A DNA stretch of 64,000 nucleotides from Tritonibacter litoralis (GTDB taxonomy: Bacteria > Pseudomonadota > Alphaproteobacteria > Rhodobacterales > Rhodobacteraceae): positions 124,001 to 188,000 of the forward strand of contig NZ_WIBF01000004.1 in the NCBI RefSeq assembly GCF_009496005.1. The letters run 5' to 3'. The notes beneath the pieces were generated by a model. That model worked only from the letters and a program-made list of their open reading frames with translations. It had not been told where the DNA came from and did no database searches. Positions 17,135 through 25,908 of the stretch are shown here, in pieces. The first letter of the stretch is position 1. Every line of letters starts with the position of its first letter. A program made the translations under genes and the position numbers.

Positions 17135-18318
17135 CAGATCACTCCACAGGCCTTGCCAGCCACTTCAAACGCCTTGAGGGCACGATCCAGTTCTTCACGG
17201 GTCAGAGCCGCATTCATTTGCGTGCGGATCCGGGCCTGGCCGCGCGGCACCACGGGGAAGAAAAAGCCTGAGACATAGACGCCTTCTTCAAACAGACGGT
17301 TGGCCATATCCTGCGCCAATTGCGCTTCGCCCAGCATCACGGGGATGATCGGATGCTCCCCTGGCAAAAGCTCAAACCCCAGTTTTTCCAATCCCGCGCG
17401 CCAATAGGCGGCGTTTTCAAACAGCTGCGCGCGCCGGTCTGCGCCTTCCTCCACCAAACGCAGGGCTTCGATCCCAGCCGCGACAATTGCGGGCGGCAGT
17501 GAGTTAGAGAACAGATAGGGGCGGGCGCGTTGGCGCAGCAGGTCAATCACCGGCTGTGGACCCGCGATATAGCCGCCAATTGCACCGCCAAGCGCCTTGC
17601 CCAATGTGCCGGTCAGAATGTCGACATCCACGCCAAAATGATCCGGTGTGCCAGCCCCGCGTGGTCCCATAAACCCGGTGGCGTGGCAGTCATCCACCAT
17701 CATCACCGCGTCATATTGATCGGCGAGGGCGCGAATGGCGGGCAGATTGGCCAGATAGCCATCCATGGAAAACACGCCATCTGTGGCAATCATGATGTGA
17801 CGCGCGCCCTTTTCGCGGGCCTCCTTCAGCTTGGCTTCCAGATCGTCCATATCGTTGTTCGCATAGCGGTAGCGCTGAGCCTTACACAGGCGGATGCCAT
17901 CGATGATGGAGGCGTGGTTCAAACTGTCTGAGATAATCGCGTCTTCGGCAGTCAACAGCGGTTCAAACAACCCACCATTGGCGTCAAAACAGGCCGCAAA
18001 CAGGATCGAATCGTCTTTGCCCAGAAACTGCGCCAGCTTCTGTTCCAGGTCCCGGTGGATGTCCTGCGTGCCGCAGATAAACCGGACCGAGGCCATGCCA
18101 AACCCTTTGGGCTCCATCGCGCCTTTGGCGGCGGCGATCAGGTCGGGATGGTCCGCCAGACCCAAATAATTGTTTGCACAAAGGTTGATAACACTGCGCG
18201 CACCAACCTGGATTTCCCCCGCCTGCGGGGAGGTGATCATGCGCTCACGTTTATAAAGCCCATCCGCTTCGATCTGGGAGAGGGTGTCGGACAGGTGGGA
18301 ATAGAAGGCTTGGGACAT
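17134..18318 (-). CDS. kbl: Glycine C-acetyltransferase (2-amino-3-ketobutyrate CoA ligase)
   Basis: Kbl is a PLP enzyme that cleaves 2-amino-3-ketobutyrate with CoA to glycine and acetyl-CoA. The 394-residue product has the alpha-oxoamine synthase blocks: [36 protein letters not shown], the DDCHATGF cofactor block, and the PLP lysine in [12 protein letters not shown]. It is first in the kbl-tdh pair, and its start codon lies at the end of an 11-bp perfect inverted repeat (18317-18352) that may control translation. An XRE-cupin regulator gene ends 143 bases upstream on the same strand. Confidence 0.96.
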   Translation of the reverse strand: MSQAFYSHLSDTLSQIEADGLYKRERMITSPQAGEIQVGARSVINLCANNYLGLADHPDLIAAAKGAMEPKGFGMASVRFICGTQDIHRDLEQKLAQFLGKDDSILFAACFDANGGLFEPLLTAEDAIISDSLNHASIIDGIRLCKAQRYRYANNDMDDLEAKLKEAREKGARHIMIATDGVFSMDGYLANLPAIRALADQYDAVMMVDDCHATGFMGPRGAGTPDHFGVDVDILTGTLGKALGGAIGGYIAGPQPVIDLLRQRARPYLFSNSLPPAIVAAGIEALRLVEEGADRRAQLFENAAYWRAGLEKLGFELLPGEHPIIPVMLGEAQLAQDMANRLFEEGVYVSGFFFPVVPRGQARIRTQMNAALTREELDRALKAFEVAGKACGVI

Positions 18319-18352
18319 GACAGAACTCCGCTTGTTGCAGAAGTTCTGTCAT
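18317..18352 (-). promoter_or_regulatory. 11-bp hairpin over the kbl start codon
   Basis: ATGACAGAACT (18317-18327) and AGTTCTGTCAT (18342-18352) are perfect reverse complements with a 14-base spacer. In kbl mRNA the 3' arm contains the AU of the start codon and half of the GGAG ribosome-binding site. It could hide the start, or at DNA level be an operator for the XRE-cupin protein. Confidence 0.6.
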
Positions 18353-18461
18353 ATTGGATATACGTCCGTAAAGGGGGAATTTTGAAATAGTGGAAAACTA
18401 TCCGTGATAGCGGACAATCGACGCAGACTGACGTTACGGTTCAGCGACGGTGTTTTTTGGG

Positions 18462-19028
18462 TTAGCCGTTTTTGACGATCAAGAAGACCCGCGCCGCATC
18501 CCCTTGGGCGGCGATGGAATGGGGCACGTCGGCAGCATATCGGCCGGTGTCCCCGGCGTGCAGGATCTCCTCCGCGCCGCCCGAGGTCAGGCGGACAGTG
18601 CCGTCCAACACAGTCAGCTGCTCTTGGGTTCCGACCGTATGAGGTTGGCTGATCAAAGCGCCATCGGGGGACAGTTGGATATCATAAACCTCATGCCCGC
18701 CAGCATCTTCGGGTGGGGATAAGATGCTGATTTTGCAACCTTGTCCCATGTTTTGAATGATTGGCACATCACTGGCGCGCAACACATCCACGCGATCCTG
18801 TTTGGCGCTGGCTTCCAGGAGCCCTGCAAAATCGACCTGCAAGGCGCGGGTCAGGTTCCAAAGCGTGGCAATGGTCGGGCTGGATTCGCCGCGCTCGATC
18901 TGGCTGACCATAGAGCGGCTGACACCCGACAGGTTTGCCACCGCCTCCAAGGACAGACCCTGGGCCCGGCGCGCCTCTTTCAGGCGGGCGGGGAGGAGGT
19001 TCAGGATATCGTCGGTGTGTTCCGTCAT
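18462..19028 (-). CDS. XRE-family regulator with C-terminal cupin domain
   Basis: A 188-residue regulator: an N-terminal helix-turn-helix of the XRE type (LKEARRAQGLSLEAVANLSG, then VSRSMVSQIERGESSPTIATLWNL, residues about 16-62) and a C-terminal cupin beta-barrel (115-185, with HEVYDIQLSPDG and HTVGTQEQLTVLDGTVRL, and GDTGRYAADVPHSI). Such XRE-cupin proteins commonly bind a small metabolite and control a neighbouring catabolic operon; here kbl-tdh is 143 bases downstream on the same strand. The start at 19028 (MTEHTDDILNLL) is where homology starts; the frame is open 27 codons further into the ubiB end region. Confidence 0.85.
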   Translation of the reverse strand: MTEHTDDILNLLPARLKEARRAQGLSLEAVANLSGVSRSMVSQIERGESSPTIATLWNLTRALQVDFAGLLEASAKQDRVDVLRASDVPIIQNMGQGCKISILSPPEDAGGHEVYDIQLSPDGALISQPHTVGTQEQLTVLDGTVRLTSGGAEEILHAGDTGRYAADVPHSIAAQGDAARVFLIVKNG

Positions 19029-19081
19029 GCTGGAAACTCTGGTCGCCTTTGCGGAAATTGTCAAACTGCGGCTGGCAGACC

Positions 19082-20611
19082 TCAGGTCAGATAGGTCACG
19101 CCGAGGCACAGCAACACGCCCAGGCCCAATCCCACCGCCCCCGGAACAAGCCAGTCCATTTTGCGGTCTGACCGCTGCGGAGCGGGTTTGGATTGATCGA
19201 TCAGCGCCCGTTCGACCAAGGCAGGCAGACGCGGTCCAAAGCGGGCCAGCACTTTGGCGGTTTTGGCCAGATCCGACGCAACGGCCTTGGGCCCGATCGA
19301 AGACTTGATGTAATCCTCCACCACCGGATGGGCGGATTCCCAGATGTTCATATGCGGATCAAGCGAGCGTGCAACGCCCTCCACCACAACCATCGTACGC
19401 TGCAACAGGATCAGCTCGGTCCGGGTCTCCATGCCAAAGCGTTCGGTGACCTCAAACAGATAATTCAGCAGCCGCCCCATCGAGATATGGGCCGCATCCA
19501 TGCCAAAAATTGGCTCACCAACGGCGCGCAGGGCACGGGCGAATTCATCGACATCCTGATCGGCGGGGACATAACCGGCCTCAAAATGGACCTCGGCCAC
19601 ACGTTTGTAGTCGCGTTTGATAAAGCCATAGAGGATCTCGGCGTAGACCCGGCGGGTGTATTCGTCGATATGCCCCATGATGCCAAAGTCATAGGCGATG
19701 ATATCGCCATTGGCGGCGACCTTCAGGTTGCCCTGATGCATATCGGCGTGGAAAAACCCATCGCGCAATGCGTGGCGCAGAAACAGCGACAGCACGCGTT
19801 CTGCCAGCACCCGGCGGTCATGACCCGCCGCATCCAAGGCCGCGTTGTCGCCCAAAGCTGTGCCATCAGCCCAGCCCAGGGTCATCACCCGGCGCCCGGA
19901 GTAGTTCCACAGAACCTGCGGCAGCTGGAACCCCTCGTCATTGACCGTATTGGCGGCAAACTCGGACGCAGCAGCGCTTTCGAGACGCAGGTCCAGTTCA
20001 CCTTGGACCACACCGTCGAAATGTTTGATCACATCCATCGGCCGCAACCGGCGTGCGCCCGGGGCAAAAAGGTCTGCGATCCGCGCTGCCAGGTAAAACG
20101 CATCCACATCACGGTTAAAGGCACGTTCGATACCGGGGCGCAGCACTTTGACAGCCACCTCCTGGCCGCTGTCGACCAGACGCGCTTTGTGTACCTGCGC
20201 GATAGAGGCCGCCGCAATGGGTTCGCTGAACTCAGAGAAGACCTCACCCATCGGGCGACCCAATTCCTGTTCCACTTGCTGAATGGCCTCAGAACGCGAA
20301 AACGGCGGCAGCTTGTCCTGCAGCACCCGCAATTGTCGCGCCAGATCATTGCCGACCACATCGGGGCGCGTCGACAGAACCTGACCAAATTTGATGTAGG
20401 CCGGTCCCAGCGCCGTCAGCGCGCGGGTGGCGGCGGGCATTTCCTCGTCGCCTTTGTAGCCCATCCATTGAAACGGCCAGCCCAGGGTATAGGCCACAGC
20501 ACGCAAAGGGCGCGGGGCTTCAAACGCATCCAGAACGGCGTTCATGGCACCCGTGCGCACCATCGTTGCGCCTGTTCGGATCAGGCGGACAATATTGTGA
20601 GGACCGCGCAT
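19082..20611 (-). CDS. ubiB: Ubiquinone biosynthesis protein UbiB (ABC1/ADCK family)
   Basis: UbiB is an atypical kinase/ATPase needed for ubiquinone synthesis at the membrane. The 509-residue product has the KxGQ motif (YIKFGQVLSTRPD), the nucleotide-binding AAASIAQVHKA and VAVKVLRPGI blocks, the catalytic FFHADMHQGNLKV and YDFGIMG metal site, and one or two C-terminal membrane helices (WLVPGAVGLGLGVLLCLGVT). It starts at 20611, one base after a 3-base gap from ubiE, so the two form an operon. The XRE-cupin gene lies just downstream. Confidence 0.95.
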   Translation of the reverse strand: MRGPHNIVRLIRTGATMVRTGAMNAVLDAFEAPRPLRAVAYTLGWPFQWMGYKGDEEMPAATRALTALGPAYIKFGQVLSTRPDVVGNDLARQLRVLQDKLPPFSRSEAIQQVEQELGRPMGEVFSEFSEPIAAASIAQVHKARLVDSGQEVAVKVLRPGIERAFNRDVDAFYLAARIADLFAPGARRLRPMDVIKHFDGVVQGELDLRLESAAASEFAANTVNDEGFQLPQVLWNYSGRRVMTLGWADGTALGDNAALDAAGHDRRVLAERVLSLFLRHALRDGFFHADMHQGNLKVAANGDIIAYDFGIMGHIDEYTRRVYAEILYGFIKRDYKRVAEVHFEAGYVPADQDVDEFARALRAVGEPIFGMDAAHISMGRLLNYLFEVTERFGMETRTELILLQRTMVVVEGVARSLDPHMNIWESAHPVVEDYIKSSIGPKAVASDLAKTAKVLARFGPRLPALVERALIDQSKPAPQRSDRKMDWLVPGAVGLGLGVLLCLGVTYLT

Positions 20612-20614
20612 AAA

Positions 20615-21367
20615 TCAGATCTTCCAGCCAGAGTGCAGGGCCGCGATACCCATGGACAGGTTGCGGTATTTGGCGTTTTCAAACCCAGCTTCACGCAGCA
20701 TATCCAAGAAGGTCTCTTGATCCGGGAATTTGCGGATTGATTCCACCAGATACTGATAGCTGTCATAGTCATCGGCAATCAGCTGACCCATACGTGGGAT
20801 CACGTTGAAGGAATACAGGTCATAAAGCTTCTGCAACCCGTCATTGGGGAGCTGGCTGAATTCCAGAACCATCAAACGGCCACCCGGTTTTAACACGCGG
20901 TACGCTTCTTTGAGCGCCTCCAGCGGGCGGGTCACGTTCCGGATCCCAAATGAGATGGTGTAGACGTCAAACGTGTTGTCCTGAAACGGCAGCGCCATGG
21001 CGTCGCCGGTGACCCAATCCAGGCTGTCGGCCATCCGTTCCGCGTCTGCGCGTTTGCGCCCCTCTTCCAACATCGGGCGGGTCAGGTCCAGAACAGTCGA
21101 ATGACCGTAGCCCGCGCGCTTCAGAAAGCGGAACGAGATGTCGCCGGTTCCACCGGCCACATCCAACAGCTTTTGCCCTGGACGGGGCGCCAGCCAATCC
21201 ATCATCGCGTCTTTCCAGACTCGGTGAATACCCATGCTCATGACATCATTCATGATGTCATATTTTGAGGCGACCGAGTTAAAGACCCCCTGCACACGGC
21301 CCGCTTTTTCGTGTTCGGGCACGGTTTCAAATCCAAAATGGGTGGTGTTGTCCTGAGTATCGGTCAT
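20615..21367 (-). CDS. ubiE: Ubiquinone/menaquinone C-methyltransferase
   Basis: UbiE is a SAM-dependent methyltransferase that adds the C2 methyl group of the ubiquinone ring. The 250-residue product has the family signatures [17 protein letters not shown] and [15 protein letters not shown] and the SAM loop [13 protein letters not shown] (about 68-80). It is first in the ubiE-ubiB operon and divergent from mutM across 93 bases, an arrangement usual in alphaproteobacteria. Confidence 0.97.
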   Translation of the reverse strand: MTDTQDNTTHFGFETVPEHEKAGRVQGVFNSVASKYDIMNDVMSMGIHRVWKDAMMDWLAPRPGQKLLDVAGGTGDISFRFLKRAGYGHSTVLDLTRPMLEEGRKRADAERMADSLDWVTGDAMALPFQDNTFDVYTISFGIRNVTRPLEALKEAYRVLKPGGRLMVLEFSQLPNDGLQKLYDLYSFNVIPRMGQLIADDYDSYQYLVESIRKFPDQETFLDMLREAGFENAKYRNLSMGIAALHSGWKI

Positions 21368-21460
21368 TCGGCTTGCCGTTTCCTGTGGTTCGCCCCAGTT
21401 ATAGAGCGCAAATTGGGCGGCACAATGCGGCCCACCGTCATCTGTTGCAGGAGCGATGTA

Positions 21461-22312
21461 ATGCCTGAACTGCCCGAGGTCGAGACCGTGATGCGAGGTT
21501 TAGCCCCGTCAATGGAAGGCGCGGTGATTACCCATGCGCAGGTGAACCGACCGGATCTGCGCTGGCCCTTCCCTGAAAACATGGCAGATCGGCTGACGGG
21601 CGCGCGTATTTTGGGGCTGCGACGGCGGTCGAAATACATCCTTGCCGCGCTGGACCGGGGTGAGACGTTGTTGGTGCATTTGGGCATGTCCGGGCGGATG
21701 ACGGTGTCCGGTGACCCGTTGGGACAGTTCGTTCACGACCACCCGGCCCATCAGAAACACGATCATGTTATCTTTGACATGGAGAACGGCGCGCGCATCA
21801 CCTTTAACGACCCGCGCAGGTTTGGGGCGATGGATCTGATCGCGACCGATCAGCTGGAGGCGCACAAGCTGTTGTCGGTTCTAGGGCCAGAGCCATTGGG
21901 CAATGAATTTGATGAAACCTATCTGATTGAGGCCTTTAAAGGGCGCAATACACCGGTGAAATCCGCCTTGTTGGATCAGGGAATCATCGCAGGTCTCGGC
22001 AATATTTATGTGTGCGAGACGTTGTTCCGTTGCGGAATTTCGCCAAAACGTAAGGCGGGTCAGATAGCGCCATCACGGGTTGCAAGCCTGGTTCCGGCCA
22101 TTCGCGAAGTATTGCAAGATGCAATAAATGCCGGCGGCTCTTCGCTCAAGGATTTCCGCCAAGCCAATGGAGAACTTGGATATTTTCAACACAGCTTTGA
22201 TGTTTATGGCCGTGAAGGAGAGCCTTGCCGACGTGGGGGATGTGGGGGAAAAGTGGCCCGAATTACCCAATCTGGACGGTCCACTTTCTATTGCAGTCAA
22301 TGTCAAAGATAA
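21461..22312 (+). CDS. mutM: Formamidopyrimidine-DNA glycosylase
   Basis: MutM (Fpg) removes 8-oxoguanine and ring-opened purines and nicks the abasic site. The 283-residue product starts [14 protein letters not shown], with Pro2 as the catalytic N-terminal residue and Glu3. It has Lys in SKYILAAL, the helix-two-turn-helix [13 protein letters not shown], and a C-terminal zinc finger with four Cys ([11 protein letters not shown] and FYCSQCQR). The ATG at 21461 has AGGAG seven bases upstream; the frame is open 50 codons further but into the ubiE start. Divergent from ubiE and followed by the enoyl-CoA hydratase gene after 65 bases. Confidence 0.97.
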   Translation: MPELPEVETVMRGLAPSMEGAVITHAQVNRPDLRWPFPENMADRLTGARILGLRRRSKYILAALDRGETLLVHLGMSGRMTVSGDPLGQFVHDHPAHQKHDHVIFDMENGARITFNDPRRFGAMDLIATDQLEAHKLLSVLGPEPLGNEFDETYLIEAFKGRNTPVKSALLDQGIIAGLGNIYVCETLFRCGISPKRKAGQIAPSRVASLVPAIREVLQDAINAGGSSLKDFRQANGELGYFQHSFDVYGREGEPCRRGGCGGKVARITQSGRSTFYCSQCQR

Positions 22313-22377
22313 CTTGATCCGAGGCACGCGCATGGTAAGGAATCTGTCCTAAAGGGAACAACCGAAAGCAAAACCTT

Positions 22378-23154
22378 ATGGCATTTGAGACGATTAACGT
22401 CGACGTGCAGGACCATGTTTGCCTCATTAAACTGAACCGCCCGGAGGCGTTGAACGCGCTCAACACCGAATTGTTGTCGGAACTTGCGACAGCATTGGAG
22501 GACGCAGATGCCAGCGACAAAGTGCGCTGCATTATTGTGACCGGCTCGGAAAAGGCATTTGCCGCCGGCGCTGACATCAAAGAGATGTCGGAAAAGAGCT
22601 TTGTTGATGTCTACAGCGAAGATCTTTTTGCCAAGGTCAGCAACCGTATCATTGGCATTCGCAAACCCATTATCGCGGCTGTGTCCGGTTATGCCTTGGG
22701 CGGCGGGTGCGAGCTGGCGATGATGTGCGATTTTATCATCGCCTCTGACACGGCCAAATTTGGCCAGCCTGAAATCAACCTGGGTGTGATGCCTGGCATG
22801 GGCGGCAGCCAGCGCTTGACCCGGTTTATTGGCAAATCCAAGGCGATGGATATGAACCTGACGGGCCGGTTTATGGAAGCCGAAGAAGCCGAGCGCGCAG
22901 GTCTTGTGTCGCGCGTGGTTCCGGCCAAGAAACTGATGGATGAAGCAACCGGCGCGGCGCAGAAGATTGCCGAAAAATCCCAGCTGAGCGTTATGGCCAC
23001 CAAGGAAGCGGTGAACCGCAGCTATGAAGTTCCGCTGGCGGAAGGCCTGTTGTACGAACGTCGGCTGTTCCATTCGCTGTTTGCGACCGAAGACCAGAAA
23101 GAGGGCATGGGCGCGTTCCTGGAAAAGCGTGAAGCGCAGTTCCGCGACAAGTAA
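22378..23154 (+). CDS. Enoyl-CoA hydratase
   Basis: A 258-residue crotonase-superfamily protein resembling short-chain enoyl-CoA hydratase, which hydrates trans-2-enoyl-CoA in beta-oxidation. The oxyanion-hole blocks [15 protein letters not shown] and [16 protein letters not shown] are present, as are the two catalytic Glu positions: one in CELAMM and one in [16 protein letters not shown]. It lies between mutM and rpsT, a typical location in this group, and ends in a terminator. The pathway (fatty acid, amino acid or other acyl-CoA) is not resolved by the sequence. Confidence 0.93.
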   Translation: MAFETINVDVQDHVCLIKLNRPEALNALNTELLSELATALEDADASDKVRCIIVTGSEKAFAAGADIKEMSEKSFVDVYSEDLFAKVSNRIIGIRKPIIAAVSGYALGGGCELAMMCDFIIASDTAKFGQPEINLGVMPGMGGSQRLTRFIGKSKAMDMNLTGRFMEAEEAERAGLVSRVVPAKKLMDEATGAAQKIAEKSQLSVMATKEAVNRSYEVPLAEGLLYERRLFHSLFATEDQKEGMGAFLEKREAQFRDK

Positions 23155-23200
23155 GCCGATCCCTTTTGCGCAAGCCCTAGGGTAATCACTTAAGTAAGAA

Positions 23201-23224
23201 AGCCAGCCACACGGCTGGCTTTTT
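23201..23224 (+). terminator. Intrinsic terminator after enoyl-CoA hydratase
   Basis: Stem AGCCAGCC/GGCTGGCT (8 bp, perfect) with loop ACAC, followed by TTTT, 46 bases after the stop. Confidence 0.9.
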
Positions 23225-23386
23225 CCTCTTTGTGAACAGCGCTTGCATTCTGCGGCTGATCTGGATAAACACCGCCGTCATACATGCGCGTGCAGCCCGC
23301 CTAGGCTAGAATCACACCGGCGATCGGACCCGGGGTTGGTTGGCATTGCGCCTATTCGAACACAAACCCTGTAGAGGTCCATCCAA

Positions 23387-23650
23387 ATGGCAAATTCGCC
23401 CCAGGCCAAAAAACGCGCACGTCAGAACGAAAAGCGTTTTGCAGTCAACAAAGCCCGTCGTTCGCGCATCCGCACCTTCCTGCGTAACGTCGAAGAAGCA
23501 ATCGAATCCGGCGACAAAGAAGCCGCAACCGCTGCTCTGCGTGCCGCTCAGCCTGAGCTGATGCGCGGCGTCACCAAAGGTGTTTACCACAAGAACACTG
23601 CGTCCCGTAAGGTGTCCCGCCTGTCGGCACGTGTCAAAGCGCTGGGTTGA
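23387..23650 (+). CDS. rpsT: 30S ribosomal protein S20
   Basis: An 87-residue, very basic protein starting [20 protein letters not shown], the family signature, and ending [15 protein letters not shown]20 binds 16S rRNA early in 30S assembly. It stands alone between two terminators: the region 23225-23386 upstream must carry its promoter (a CTTGCAT and a GATAAAC are visible there), and a strong terminator follows. The rpsT-dnaA neighbourhood is conserved in alphaproteobacteria. Confidence 0.98.
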   Translation: MANSPQAKKRARQNEKRFAVNKARRSRIRTFLRNVEEAIESGDKEAATAALRAAQPELMRGVTKGVYHKNTASRKVSRLSARVKALG

Positions 23651-23697
23651 TTCTTTAACCCCTCTTTGACGGTGGAGTTCTACCACCACAAAATTGT

Positions 23698-23730
23698 GAG
23701 GCGCTGCGATTTGCGGCGTCTCTTTTTTTT
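23698..23730 (+). terminator. Intrinsic terminator of rpsT
   Basis: Stem GAGGCGCTGC/GCGGCGTCTC (10 bp with two G-T pairs) around GATTT, followed by eight or more T, 48 bases after the stop. Confidence 0.9.
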
Positions 23731-24202
23731 TCCACAAGGACAAAACCTTATCCTGATCGGAAGAGATTCTTTGTGACCAAAGACAGAGTCAACATCATAG
23801 TTTCGTTGCTGCTGCCCATACGAAATTGCTACTAATATACAGCGATTCATGCGCTGGGGGGAACTGGCTGCCACAGGTGGTTCCACTGAGATCTTGAAAA
23901 TTGAAGACGAGAGACTGGTGCGGTTGCAAAGTGGCCGTGAACTGTTTTGTTGACCAACTTTTCTGTGAGTTGGCCTGTCGTTTCTGAGATTTTCGATTCT
24001 CACATCATGAATTGTTGCATGGTGATGATTATCACCGATTGCTTGAAAAATTGATGGGAAAGAGGGGCGTGCCCTATGGCTGGCAAAGAAATGTCTTTTC
24101 GGCCACCGGGTTCTTTTTCCTTTAATATAAGCTCTGAAATGAGCACGGGACGAAACAATAGGCCCAAAGAGGCCACGCACGTGGGGACGCGAGAGGCGAG
24201 TA
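23731..24202 (+). promoter_or_regulatory. Long dnaA upstream region with GANTC cluster
   Basis: No gene is seen in these 470 bases. They contain four GANTC sites (23765-23769, 23786-23790, 23844-23848, 23995-23999), the target of the cell-cycle methylase CcrM in alphaproteobacteria. One consensus DnaA box TTTTCCACA overlaps the left edge (23728-23736). Two dyads are visible: CCAACT/AGTTGG (23954-23959, 23968-23973) and GGTGAT/ATCACC (24021-24026, 24031-24036). A ribosome-binding site GAGAGGCGAG precedes dnaA. I cannot place the promoter with confidence. One DnaA box is not enough to call an origin. Confidence 0.55.
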
Positions 24203-25663
24203 ATGACGAACGATAAATGGGGCAGTGTACGGCAGAGACTGCTAAAAACCGTCGGGCAAAACAATTTCACAACGTGGATTGAACCACTGGAATTGCAAAA
24301 CTTGGACGACGGGATCGCCGTTTTTAATGTGCCCACAAATTTTATGGGCAATTACGTTGGCCAGAACTTTTCCGATTTGATTCTGCATGAATTGAATATG
24401 TCTGGCGAGCACGTCCAACGTTTGGCGTTTAACGTTGCGGTGAATTCCCCCAGTCGCCCAGCAGCCAAATCCGGGCAGCCCCTGTTTGAGGTTGTTCAAA
24501 ACGCGCCAGCTGCCGAAGTTGAGCCCGAGGACGTTCCCGCAACGCCTGCCGATGTGGTTGCACAACCCAAAGCGTCTTCTTTTGTGGAAACCAGTGGAAA
24601 CGGAAAAGATACGTTGGAAGCGTTACAGGCTGCCCCTCTGGATCCGCGTTTTACCTTTGACACTTTTGTCGTGGGCAAGCCGAACGAGCTGGCACATGCC
24701 GCCGCCCGTCGTGTGGGTGAAGCTGGCCCCGTGACGTTCAATCCGCTGGTGCTTTATGGCGGCGTTGGCTTGGGTAAAACCCACCTGATGCACGCGATTG
24801 CATGGGAGCTGAAACGCTCCAAGCCGGATCTGAATGTGCTGTATCTGTCTGCCGAGCAGTTCATGTACCGTTTTGTGCAAGCCCTGCGTGAGCGCAAAAT
24901 GATGGATTTCAAACATCTGTTCCGCTCTGTTGACGTGTTGATGGTTGATGACGTCCAGTTCATCGCCGGCAAGGACTCCACACAGGAGGAGTTCTTCCAC
25001 ACGTTTAACGCTTTGGTGGATCAAAACAAACAGATCATCATCTCGGCCGACCGTGCACCGGGTGAGATCAAAGAGCTGGAAGAGCGGGTGAAATCCCGCC
25101 TGCAATGTGGCCTTGTGGTGGATCTGCACCCGACTGATTACGAATTGCGTCTGGGCATTTTGCAGACCAAAGTGCAGCAGCACCGTCAGACCTTTCCAGA
25201 TCTGCAAATCGCTGATGGCGTGCTGGAGTTTTTGGCCCATCGTATTTCGACCAACGTGCGCGTGCTGGAAGGCGCTCTGACCCGCCTGTTTGCTTTTGCA
25301 TCCTTGGTCGGGCGCGAGATCGACATGGAGCTGACCCAGGACTGTCTGGCGGATGTTCTGCGGGCGTCAGAGCGAAAGATTACCGTCGAGGAAATCCAGC
25401 GCAAGGTTTCGGAATACTACAACATCCGCATGTCCGATATTATCGGCCCCAAACGTCTGCGCTCTTATGCGCGCCCGCGTCAGGTGGCGATGTATCTGAG
25501 CAAGCAGCTGACCAGCCGCTCGTTGCCTGAAATTGGCCGCCGGTTTGGGGGGCGCGACCACACTACAGTGATGCATGGGGTCAAGCGAATTGAAGAGCTG
25601 CGATTGATTGACGGCCAGATTGCAGAAGATGTGGAAATGCTGCGGCGCGCGCTGGAAGCGTAA
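24203..25663 (+). CDS. dnaA: Chromosomal replication initiator protein
   Basis: DnaA binds DnaA boxes at the origin and opens the DNA. The 486-residue product has an N-terminal DnaB-contact domain (1-85), a variable linker rich in Ala and Pro (85-145), the AAA+ domain with Walker A GGVGLGKT (186-193) and Walker B VDVLMVDDVQF, and the C-terminal DNA-binding domain with SLPEIGRRFGGRDHTTVMH. The ATG at 24203 follows GAGAGGCGAG. A strong terminator separates it from dnaN, so dnaN is probably also driven by a promoter of its own. Confidence 0.98.
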   Translation: MTNDKWGSVRQRLLKTVGQNNFTTWIEPLELQNLDDGIAVFNVPTNFMGNYVGQNFSDLILHELNMSGEHVQRLAFNVAVNSPSRPAAKSGQPLFEVVQNAPAAEVEPEDVPATPADVVAQPKASSFVETSGNGKDTLEALQAAPLDPRFTFDTFVVGKPNELAHAAARRVGEAGPVTFNPLVLYGGVGLGKTHLMHAIAWELKRSKPDLNVLYLSAEQFMYRFVQALRERKMMDFKHLFRSVDVLMVDDVQFIAGKDSTQEEFFHTFNALVDQNKQIIISADRAPGEIKELEERVKSRLQCGLVVDLHPTDYELRLGILQTKVQQHRQTFPDLQIADGVLEFLAHRISTNVRVLEGALTRLFAFASLVGREIDMELTQDCLADVLRASERKITVEEIQRKVSEYYNIRMSDIIGPKRLRSYARPRQVAMYLSKQLTSRSLPEIGRRFGGRDHTTVMHGVKRIEELRLIDGQIAEDVEMLRRALEA

Positions 25664-25685
25664 GCTGCAACTGGAGCGAATTTGG

Positions 25686-25719
25686 AAACGGTCGCGCCCC
25701 CGGGGCGCGGCCGTTTTTT
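25686..25719 (+). terminator. Intrinsic terminator of dnaA
   Basis: A near-perfect stem from AAACGGTCGCGC to GCGCGGCCGTTT around a GC-rich tip, followed by TTTT, about 22 bases past the dnaA stop. One of the strongest hairpins in the window. Confidence 0.93.
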
Positions 25720-25908
25720 ACGTAAAGACACAGCCAGAAAGCAACGTTTCACGGGCTTCTGTGAAATAGCGCCCTTTGGCCTCTTGACGCTGGTCACCTA
25801 CAATTGGAGAAATCGAATAAAGTCTTGTCTTGGGGGCTGAAAAGGTTACCGTGGCCTCCCGGCTTGGCGCCCGGTTGCTGGTGAAGCCAGACGAAAGGAA
25901 TGAGGGAT

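Noticed and set aside
23651-24202. Calling oriC upstream of dnaA
   Set aside because: Only one consensus DnaA box, no AT-rich unwinding tract and no box cluster; needs skew or experiment.
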